From: Ruthenibacterium sp.
Lineage (GTDB): Bacteria; Bacillota; Clostridia; Oscillospirales; Ruminococcaceae
Direction: 5' to 3'
NCBI GenBank assembly: GCA_020025235.1
Contig: JAHHSL010000017.1
Span: 1-37,795, forward strand
Length of the DNA stretch: 37,795 bases
Under the pieces are notes generated by a model. That model ran no database searches. It was not told where the DNA came from and saw nothing but the letters and a program-made list of their open reading frames with translations. Below are positions 24,601 to 32,600 of the stretch, piece by piece. A program made the translations under genes and the position numbers. Every line of letters begins with the position of its first letter. Within the stretch, counting starts at the first letter, position 1.

Positions 24601-25387
24601 ACAGACGGTCGACAGTGTGCTGCGTCTGGTAGGGCGGCAGATGAATGTGAGCCGTACCTATATTTTTGAAAACGATGCCGACAACACCAGCTGCAGCAAT
24701 ACATTTGAATGGTGCAATGACGGCATTACGCCGGAAATCAACAATCTGCAGAACCTCAGCTATACGGAAGATCTTTTACAGTACGAGCAGAATTTTAACG
24801 AGCAGGGCATTTTTTACTGCCCGGATATCAGGGCCCTGCCTGAGGAACAGTATAACGTGCTGGCCCCGCAGGGCATCAAATCCATGCTGCAATGTGCGAT
24901 CTGCGATAACGGTGTTTTCCGCGGGTTTGTAGGATTCGACGAATGTAATTCCAACCGTCTGTGGACGCAGCAGCAGATCGATGCGCTGATTTTCTTCTCG
25001 GAAATCATTTCGACCTTCCTGCTGAAAAAACGCATCCAGCAGGAGATCAGGCACCGCGCACAGAATCTGACCAGTGTTCTGGAAAATCAGAAAGCGTGGA
25101 TCTATGTGATCGACCCCGATACCTTTAAGCTGCTGTATGTGAACCAAAAGACCAAAATGCTCGATCCCGGCATTGCGGAAGGGAAATTCTGCTATAAGTG
25201 CATTATGAAGCAGGATCAGCCGTGCCCGAACTGTCCTGCAATGAAGCTGAAAACGCAGCCGAACGACGAGCAGTTCATTTTCAACGAATCGCTGAAGCTG
25301 CATGTGTACAGCGAAGCGACTTCCATTCAGTGGAACGGCAGAGAGGCGTACCTCATTACCTGCCACGAGATGAAACCGAAGAACTGA
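21653..25387 (+). CDS. Hybrid c-di-GMP protein: receiver-like, HD-GYP, PAS, GGDEF, GAF-like, PAS
   Basis: A 1244-residue cytoplasmic signalling protein that can in principle both degrade and make c-di-GMP. Order: receiver-like domain (1-125) with the phospho-acceptor position kept (D56, VVIDLTS) but the acidic pair reduced to CCEIQD and the usual KP replaced by NEPF; HD-GYP (about 150-340) with LHDIGK (H207, D208), CHHERWDGCGYP (GYP 274-276); a PAS-like region about 380-506; two PAS/PAC domains about 524-640 and 646-766; GGDEF (778-937) with an intact GGDEF at 854-858 and an RSED I-site at 845-848; a GAF-like domain about 963-1133; and a last PAS-like domain with CYKCIMKQDQPCPNCPA. Both catalytic motifs are intact, so the net activity depends on signal input. 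Its own promoter and terminator make it a single-gene unit. Confidence 0.9.
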   Translation: MLNRDTLLICCEIQDRCTALCSIFQKRYNILQAENIEQAAALLTQNACCISAVVIDLTSWERLSPEKLSQLRRIASNPDIPVLGVATSASPELQEELMNAGVRDIMNEPFSPRLLRRHLQNIVDLNLYRVHLDRFAKDQAAFLQRSNETIVETLSSIIEYRSLESGQHVQRIRRFTEILLKEVVRSYPEYNLDEDTIQIIASASTLHDIGKIAISDAVLKKPGPLTPEERREIQTHPIVGYRILEMLTGIVDDEYLYYARQIAYCHHERWDGCGYPNRLRGDEIPIFAQVVGLTDAYDALTSKRVYKDAYSQDEAADMILGGECGAFSPKLLECFQRVAEDFSDLAMEYRDGADLKEDEPMLPDLSQNGKPERDTLQFVQDKYQAVLHYLDATVLEMDMDESVYRIVYNPDPNLLVLNSVTSFENFTQIAMKNLIIPEEAAAMEDMIDHQIPAFFSDCLRRQHRDFHIKNFAGGEPYLYRMTLLRIDPIHSGRKRMLFIIQNVSSQETDDPEKYCDSVSDEFATLRAVDTLYSVRHDSHLTLYRCSDEMIALLGYTPDELQEEYHNHMAELIHPEDRARVFAQIDEQLSEGVEFVAEYRIRHKNGKYLWVLNKGRLFMEYEGNEYLHCLLLDISKSKAAEDVLQETLERQAIILAQTENVIFECNMEGGEAYFSEQWREMFGYELKSGDIRNQIFMEQHIHPDDLPLAASALYALKNGSPYEAVDVRIAKADGHYLWCQVRVTVQYDAMGEPLKMVGVIININEQKCSEEELKNRAERDALTGLLNKEAVKYYIETYLNSASSHGISALMVIDLDNFKQVNDQYGHMLGDTIITQSAHEIKRMFRSEDLVGRIGGDEFVVLMKNIPSLELLESRLNELIFVFATEVHARVPEANLGCSVGVALYPQHAVQYQDLLRQADQALYQAKAKGKNGYRIYEPGTSFTRSCEKRQAAAVSEEEQKAAFTIDKLMQYTFRQLYLSGNIEQTVDSVLRLVGRQMNVSRTYIFENDADNTSCSNTFEWCNDGITPEINNLQNLSYTEDLLQYEQNFNEQGIFYCPDIRALPEEQYNVLAPQGIKSMLQCAICDNGVFRGFVGFDECNSNRLWTQQQIDALIFFSEIISTFLLKKRIQQEIRHRAQNLTSVLENQKAWIYVIDPDTFKLLYVNQKTKMLDPGIAEGKFCYKCIMKQDQPCPNCPAMKLKTQPNDEQFIFNESLKLHVYSEATSIQWNGREAYLITCHEMKPKN

Positions 25388-25409
25388 CATGCGCTGTAAA
25401 ATCAGTCTG

Positions 25410-25451
25410 CCCCCGGTGAAAGGAATGAAAATTCCTTTCGCCGGGGGTTTT
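25410..25451 (+). terminator. Strong rho-independent terminator of the HD-GYP/GGDEF gene
   Basis: A 17-bp stem (25410-25426 with 25431-25447, one wobble) with GAAA loop is followed by four T. It starts 22 nt after the stop. Confidence 0.93.
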
Positions 25452-25473
25452 CTGCATTTCCGGAAAGTCGTAT

Positions 25474-25541
25474 CGTCCTGCACAAACCGGCAAAAGGCGG
25501 AAGCTTGGATCAAAGCCGGGAGTGTGTGCAGGACGCTTTTT
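25474..25541 (+). terminator. Second terminator-like hairpin
   Basis: CGTCCTGCACA (25474-25484) is exactly complementary to TGTGCAGGACG (25525-25535). CCGGC/GCCGG (25487-25491 with 25515-25519) extends the arm inward around a 23-nt loop, and TTTTT follows at 25537. No gene lies between it and the preceding terminator, so it may be a back-up terminator or the end of a short RNA. Confidence 0.55.
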
Positions 25542-25552
25542 CGGCGGGGACG

Positions 25553-25617
25553 ATCATTCTTTTACGGGGGCAGAAAAGGACGAAAAACGGAACACGAAAA
25601 GCAAACAAAAGAATGAT
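25553..25617. repeat. 11-bp perfect inverted repeat with purine-rich loop
   Basis: ATCATTCTTTT (25553-25563) and AAAAGAATGAT (25607-25617) are exactly complementary. The 43-nt spacer is strongly purine-rich with repeated GAAAA-like blocks. It lies about 50 nt before the pilus promoter. Its role is unknown. Confidence 0.6.
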
Positions 25618-25665
25618 TTTTCCGCGGGAAACTGCGCAAAAAGAAAGGGATGCTGCAAAAGTATT

Positions 25666-25711
25666 TTGACAAAACTGCAAAACAGGTATAGAATTACTTG
25701 TTAGAGTAACA
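25666..25711 (+). promoter_or_regulatory. Pilus operon promoter with overlapping palindrome
   Basis: TTGACA (25666-25671) and TAGAAT (25689-25694) have a 17-nt spacer. The expected start, near 25701, falls inside TGTTA-GAG-TAACA (25699-25711), a perfect 5-bp palindrome of the size bound by small dimeric repressors. Repression at this site is inference. Confidence 0.7.
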
Positions 25712-26053
25712 GGAAGATGCCCTGAAAATCTGATTTTTGATTCTTTTTCCTTTCGCGGATTCTCCCGTTTCACTCCGGGAATACAATTCCGGTCAGGATG
25801 AAAAACAGCATCGCAATGAGCGTGTCTGCCGACAGTTTTTCGGGAAAGCGTAAAAGAGAAAATACAGCAGGATCGGCTGTCTTTGCAGGGCAAAGGCGGC
25901 TTGCTTTGGCGTGTGCAGAATACGGGCGGCATATCAAGCACAAAAATTGCAAATCGGGAGTTTGCGGACAGATGATGCGGATGAGAGGCCTATCCGAAAA
26001 GGCCGCAGCGGTGGGAAAAACACAAAACAGATGCAGGTGGAGGATGGCAGACC
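25712..26053 (+). other. Long untranslated leader of the pilus operon
   Basis: About 340 nt lie between the promoter and the first sortase start. I see a small hairpin (TCCCG/CGGGA near 25764-25780) and a GGCC/GGCC hairpin near 25989-26012, but no riboswitch I recognise. A 114-codon frame starting at 25798 runs into the sortase gene in another phase, lacks a spaced ribosome site and has arginine-rich random-looking composition, so I do not call it. Confidence 0.45.
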
Positions 26054-26653
26054 GTGGAAAAGAAAACGAACCGGAGCGGGCGAATTCTGGTCGTGCTCGG
26101 AACGGCGTTGATCCTGCTGGCGCTCGGGCTGCTTGCTTATAATGAAAATGAGCAGCGCCGCGCTGCACGAATCAGCGGCGAAGTGCTGCAGCAGATGCAG
26201 CTTGTGCACGAAAATACGAACGCCGGGCAGGATGCGCCGGAGCCGGGTGAAGAAATGCCGGAGGCTGTGATCGACGGCGAACGGTATATCGGCCGGCTGA
26301 ATATTCCGGCATTGGAACTGCAGCTGCCGGTATTGTCACAGTGGAGCTATGCGGGGCTGAAAAAAGCCCCCTGCCGCTATTCGGGATCGGTGGTTGGAAA
26401 AAATCTGGTGCTGCTGGGTCATAATTACAAAAGCCATTTCGGCCCGCTGGAACGGCTGAAAACAGGCGACGAGGTTTTGTTTCAGGATATGAACGGAACC
26501 GTGCAGCACTATGAGGTGGCGGCAATCAATACGGTAAAGCCGACCGAAACGGAACAGATTACCGCGGGGGAATATGCACTGACGCTGTTCACCTGCACCT
26601 ATGACGGACAGTATCGCACCATGGTCGGATGCGATGTGTTGGAAGCGGAATAA
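26054..26653 (+). CDS. Sortase (class uncertain, class D-like) of the pilus cluster
   Basis: Membrane-bound transpeptidase of 199 residues that would cleave a sorting motif and attach the protein to peptidoglycan or to pilins. One N-terminal helix (about 11-30, RILVVLGTALILLALGLLAY) anchors it with the domain outside. The catalytic residues are visible: H123 in GHNYKSHFG, C181 in TLFTCTY and R188 in GQYRTM. There is no C-terminal membrane helix, unlike the class C sortase later in the operon. The start is GTG at 26054, ten bases after GGAGG (26039-26043). It is the first gene of the operon, 35 nt before the giant adhesin, and may serve that protein's atypical LPHAG signal or anchor the finished pilus; both are inference. 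Confidence 0.9.
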   Translation: MEKKTNRSGRILVVLGTALILLALGLLAYNENEQRRAARISGEVLQQMQLVHENTNAGQDAPEPGEEMPEAVIDGERYIGRLNIPALELQLPVLSQWSYAGLKKAPCRYSGSVVGKNLVLLGHNYKSHFGPLERLKTGDEVLFQDMNGTVQHYEVAAINTVKPTETEQITAGEYALTLFTCTYDGQYRTMVGCDVLEAE

Positions 26654-26688
26654 GAAGCTGATGAACAGCGGAAAAGAAGTGTAAAAAA

Positions 26689-29600
26689 ATGAAAGCGAAA
26701 TATATCATAAAGTCGGTTGCCGGAATCATGGCGGGCATCATGTCTTTTTATGGGGCATTGCCGGTTTCGGCGGCAGCTTATGATTCCGCTGCGCAGAAAC
26801 CGGCTTATTTCGCAAAGGATGATTCGTCTGCGCGGGGGCTTGCGGAACTGCCGCTTCTGCCGCCGGAAGAAGTGCCTGCCGGTGAAACTGCCGCGCAGAG
26901 TGAACCGGCAGCACCGGAGGAAGCGCCCGCCGGTGAAACTGCCGCGCAGAGCGAACCGGCAGCACCGGAAGAAGCGCCTGCCGGTGAAACTGCCGCACAG
27001 AGCGAACCGGCAGTGCCGGAGGAAACGCCCGCCGGTGAAACCGCCGCGCAGAGTGAACCGGCAGCACCGGAAGAAGTGCCTGCGGGTGAAACTGCCGCGC
27101 AGAGCGAACCGGCAGTGCCGGAAGAAGCGACGCCCGAAGAAGCCCCGGCGGGTGCGGCAGAGCCGGAACGCTACCGGAACGGAACGATTTACATTTATAA
27201 TTTCGAGCAGCTGCTTGAAATCGGCACGGGCAGTCCGCTGCTGCACGCCCAAAGCGGCGAACCCTACCGTACCGGAGCGGGGGAGGAAGTGCGCTGCACG
27301 AAGGATGCGCAATATACCGTTGCGGCACAAATCGAATTGCCGCAGGGCGCGGCATGGCAGATGCCGCAGGATTTTGCGGGGCGCATTGCGCCGCAGCAGG
27401 CGTCCGCAGCACAAAAGCCGCTGTACGACGCACAAAGCGATACGGTGTATCTGTATCATCCGCATCAGCTGGAAGCCCTGGCGGACGAAGCCGGCGGCAA
27501 AATGCCGGTGATGAGCGGGGACGCGGATGCAGCTTCATTCGGTACAGGGCAGCTGATTTATCCGAACGGAGAAAACGCGCCGTTCCTGACGTATGCAAAA
27601 GAACATCGGTATGTGCTGTCCCCGCAGTTCTGTTCGGATTTGGTCGAGCTGCTGAACGGAGAAATTTTTTCCGGCCCGGCCGAGGACGGACGCGATTTTG
27701 CGGGCCAGCTGATCAAGCAGATCAACGGCGTGGATTATATCCTGATCGGAAATCAGGAACAGCTGCGGGCAATTGGCAGTGACAAGCCGCTTAAAGGCGC
27801 TGTCTATCAGACGTACCAAACAGGCGGGGCGCTGCTCGGCAGCTGGCATGTGGACGTGGATGCAAACGGCGCGCCCATTATGCTGTACGGCGGCGATGCC
27901 GATCTGCTGCAAAGCCAGAATCGTAAAAAGGATTATGCATTTGGGCAGGAGGATGCCCCCGAAGACAGGAAAAAAGGAAGATGCGGCGTTGACCCGAAAA
28001 CAGGGCAGATCCTGCCGGACCCGAACGCGGATGACTTGGGGAAAACGTACCGGTATTCCGATAAGGCAAATTACATCATTTTCCGGGATATTGACCTTGA
28101 AAATGTGCCGTGGGATCCGCTGGAATTTTCCGGGAACATGATCGGAAGCGTTGCCCCGGCGGGCGAAAGCCTGTGGGGTGCAGACGGAAGCATCGTTCAG
28201 CACAGGCGTCCTGTTATTTCAAATATTCAAATCGAACAGGTGAACAAGCGCAATTCGGATGAGACCATGGGCGTCGGATTTTTCTCCACACTGGAAAGCA
28301 AGCCGCAGCTGATCGGAAACAGCCTTGTCAGCCCGAATCCCACAATTGTGGAAAATCTGCTGCTGGAAAACATTTCCGTAACGAACCGGCAGAATGTGGT
28401 GCACCATGACGCATCCATTATCGGCGCCCTGGTGGGGCTTTTGGGCAAGCTGCTCGACGGTGTGCTGGATATCCTGCTCAAGCCGTTCACGGGTGTTTCG
28501 ATACGGGATCTGGTGGCTGCGATCCTGGATGCACGAAGCAGGCGGCCGGACTTTTATGCCACCGGCGCCTTTGCGGGGCGCATCATCGGCAATACACAGG
28601 TGAAAAACTGCGAAGTGCGCAACGTGAATGTCAGCAGCACAACAAGCTTCACGGGCGGATTTGCCGGTTATACAGAGGGGACGGCGCGGTATCTGCTGGA
28701 TCAGGTTGACAGAGTGCTGGAGATCCTGACAAAGCTGCTGGATGCGGTTCCGTGGCTGGGTCTGGGCGACCTTGTCAAGGTGCTTTTCAAGCTCATCAAT
28801 ATCAAGCAGCTGATTGCCACGGGATATGATAACCCGCTGCTGCAAAACTGTGTTGTTTCCAATTTGTCCGGCACGCTCGGCAATCAAAGCACGCCGGCTC
28901 CGGCTTCGATCGGGGATCAGAAAGTGCCATCCGGACGGTTTGCGGGCGGTTTTGCAGGGGCGCAGATCGGTACAAAGATCATCGGCTGCACCGTGCAGAA
29001 CAGCAGCTATACCGTACTGGCCGATCAGTTCGCAGGGGGCTTTTCCGGTGCCGTGCGGGATGGCGAAATCGACGGTGTTCTGCAGAATATCGGCGTGGAA
29101 CTGATCCGGGTGCTGCAGCCGCAGAGCCTTTTGCAGGAATGTAAGATCCTGGATTCCGATGTGAAAGTTACGGGCGGCAGCTATCTTGGCGGCCTTGCGG
29201 GCGCACTTGCCGGCAGCTATGCAGTGAATGATACGATCACAGGCAGCGTGAACGTTTCGGCGTCCGGCAGTTATGCCGGCGGCGCTGCCGGCATTGCAAC
29301 GCTGGGCTGGGCGTCTGATCTTGGCAAAGACGAAGTCGGCTCGAACAGCCTGCTTGCCACGGTCAAGAAAGAACTGCTCGGTATTCTGGGCGGCTCGGAA
29401 TCAAGCGCGATTCTTTCACTGGTCGGCCTTTCGCCCTCGGCAATCCTCGGGGTGCAAATGGACAGCACCGGGATACGGGTATCCGCGGGGGCGGATTACG
29501 CGGGCGGTATTCTGGGACGCGGCGACGGGGCATCCATAGCGGCAACCGGCGCTTATCGGGAACTGCCCGCATGGAAGCACGGCAGCTTTCCGGTGCCGGC

Positions 29601-32600
29601 GGAAATGCGCGCCGGGTTTGTGAAGGGGCTTGTTTCCGTGCAGGCGTCGGGCAGCTATGCCGGCGGCGCTGCCGGTTCGATCATGCCGACCAGCGGCGCA
29701 GGTGTGCTGGACGGCACGCTTGGCCTTGCGCATATGATCGGGTTTACCCTTTCAGACCTTACCGCTGCGGGCAGCGGCTTTTCCGTAACGGCAGGCGGCA
29801 AATATGCCGGCGGCATGATCGGGGAGGCCATGGGCGGCAGAATGGAAAACGATGTTGTTTCCGGTGCTGCCAAAGTGGAAGCGCAAGGCTGCGCCGGCGG
29901 CTTTGCCGGGGCTGCAGGTCCGGGTGATCTTGCCGGGTCGGGCGGGCTGAAGCTGAAGCTTTTGGGCCTGACGCTGCTGGAAGTGAAAAATCTGCTTTCC
30001 GTCGGACAGGCGGTGCGCGTCATCGGCAAAAACTGCACGGTGACGGGCGGAGAAAGCGGGCTTGCAGTCACAGCGCGCGGCAGTGCCGACGCCACGGACG
30101 CCGATCATTTTACGGCGGCGGGCTTTGCGGCAAAGGCAAACAGTACGGAATGGGAAAACTGCCATGTGCAGAATCTGCGCATGGCTGCGGCCCCGGAACG
30201 CGGCGGATACGCAGGCGGCTTTGTCGGAACTTCGGAAAGCGGAGGCCTTGCCGACGTGGCGGACGAAGGGCAGCTCGAACATCTGATTTCAATCAACAAT
30301 CTGGTCACTGCCGTGGGGTATCTGATCCCGAAATACACAAACTGTACGGTGTCGTACCAAAACGGCGGTGTGGTGCAGGCGGATCTTGCGGGCGGCTTTG
30401 CGGCGGATTTCCGCAGCGGCAAGGTGGATAACACCGTCCGCGGCGCGGGCGATTTTTACGCGGTTTACAACATCGGCTCGGTAAAAGGACAGTCGTATGC
30501 CGGCGGCTTCGGCGCGCGCGTCACCTCCGGCGCGCTGGCCAATGCGGCGGGCGGCGTTTCCGTTCTGGGCAAGCTTGCAAACGTCACGATCAACGTCGCA
30601 GATCTTCTGAGCGTGGTGGAGGCCTATGTGCCGTACATCACAAAGGCGGGCGTATATTCTCCGGAAGGCTTTACCGTATCCGCCCCGGCTGTTCGGGAAA
30701 CGGATTCCGGCTCGGGCAGCGCAGGCGGGCTTATCGGCTATGTCAGCGGCGCGCAGGTGTCGGCCTGCGACGTCAGCCGGCTGAAATATACCAAGGTCAC
30801 GCCGCCGAAAGATATGGAAGCGATCGAAGCGCCGAGCTATTTTGACGGCTCCAGCAGCTATGCCGTGCACGGCGCACGATACGCCGGCGGCTGCATAGGC
30901 TGTATGAATATCGGCAGTGCCGCATCCTTGGGCGGCGGCCTGAAAATTCTGGGGAAATCGCTGCTTGTGCAGGATGTGCTCAAAGCGCTGTCGTGCGTTA
31001 TTTCCACGGTGGAACATTCCGATGTGACAGGCAGCCCGGGCGGCTTTTCCGTTTTGGGCGATCACAGCGGCGGCTTTGCCGGCAAAATCACCGGCGGACA
31101 TGTGCAGAACAGCCATGTGAACAATTTTTCCTATATTATCGGCAATACGGCCGCGGGCGGCTATACAGGCACCCTGATGCCCGGCAATGTGGCAAATGTG
31201 CTGGAAAGCACCGATCTCCTGAGCGGCCTTGTCAGTGTGGATCGCGCGCTGGCTTCCGTGGCGGAAAACTTTGTCCCCACGATCCGCAACAGCACCGCGT
31301 GCGGCATCCCCTGCGGCGGTGCAGTCCGCGCACAGGAACCGTCCGTTCAGCAAATGCAAAAGGGTACCGCGGGCGGTTTTGTCGGCCTGAACGAGGGCGG
31401 GCATATCTGGGGCAATGATACGCACAGTTGGAAAAAGGAAAAAACATACACCGGCCCGCAGAGCGAATGTGCGGCAGAGCGTATCTCTTCGGTATACGGC
31501 TATGAGTATTCGGGCGGCTTCACCGGATTGATGCGCAGCGCAGACACCGTAAGTGCAGGCGGCATCCGTCTGCTGGGCGGGCTGATCGAAGCCGGCAACG
31601 TACTGGATGTGCTCAGTGTCGTTTATCCCACACAGACCAATACGGCTGTATATGGCCCATTGGCAAAGCTGGATGTGGATACATGGAACGCATGGGTCGC
31701 GCATGTGGGCAAATACGGCGGCAGGGGACAGGATCTTGCTGCATTGGGGCCGGTGAAGGATCAGGCGCAGCTTGATGCCGTTCTCGGTGAGTACATCGAC
31801 GGCTGCACCGCCGCAGCGGGACGTACGGAATACGATGCGGCGATGCCGAGTGAAGGCGCGGCGGCCGGCGGCTATGTGGGCAGTATGATAAGCGGCGTGA
31901 TCACGAACGGGCAGGCACACCACGTTAAGGAAGTAAAGGCTATGGGCAATGCCGGCGGTTACGCCGGGAAAATGCGCCCGGGCGGCGCGGCAGAGTTCGG
32001 CACGGTGAAGATTCTGGGGCTCAAGCTGAATCTGGACGCGCTTTTGAAAATCGCGCAGTTCTTTGTGCCGGTCATCAAGGGATCTTCGGTCGAAGGCTGC
32101 CGCTCCGGCATGAAGATCACTGCGTCGGGAAAAAATCCTGCACAAAATCTCGGCAACGCCGGTGGCTTTGTCGGCAGCGCCTATGGTGCGCAGATCTGGG
32201 GCGACGAAGCGGGTGCGGATACCGGCTGCAATGTGCACGATCTGCAGCGCGTGACGGGCAACCATACCGCCGGCGGCTATGCGGGCTTTGTGACGGCGGG
32301 CGCCGTGGCAAAGGTCAGCACCAATCTGACCGATAACATGCTGCAGAGTATTCTGGATCATATCATCGGAAATCTGTCCGATCTGGTTTCGGTCATGGAT
32401 GCCACGGTCAGCACGATCCGCAAAGCGGAAATCACACCCGCCGATGCGCAGTACGGCTTTGTGGTGGGCGGGGACGCCGATTATTCCGGCGGCTTCGGCG
32501 GCTGGCTCGAAGCGGCAGTCATCGGCTCTTCCAAAAACGAAAGTCAGATTTGTGTGCAGGGTGTGCGCTATGTGGAGGGCGGCCTGTATGCGGGCGGCTT

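Noticed and set aside
25798..26142. A 114-codon frame before and into the first sortase gene
   Set aside because: No spaced ribosome site, random-looking arginine-rich composition, and a long overlap with the sortase in another frame.
26661..26684. A 7-codon mini-frame between sortase and adhesin genes
   Set aside because: Too short to judge; the only support is an ATG and TAA in phase.
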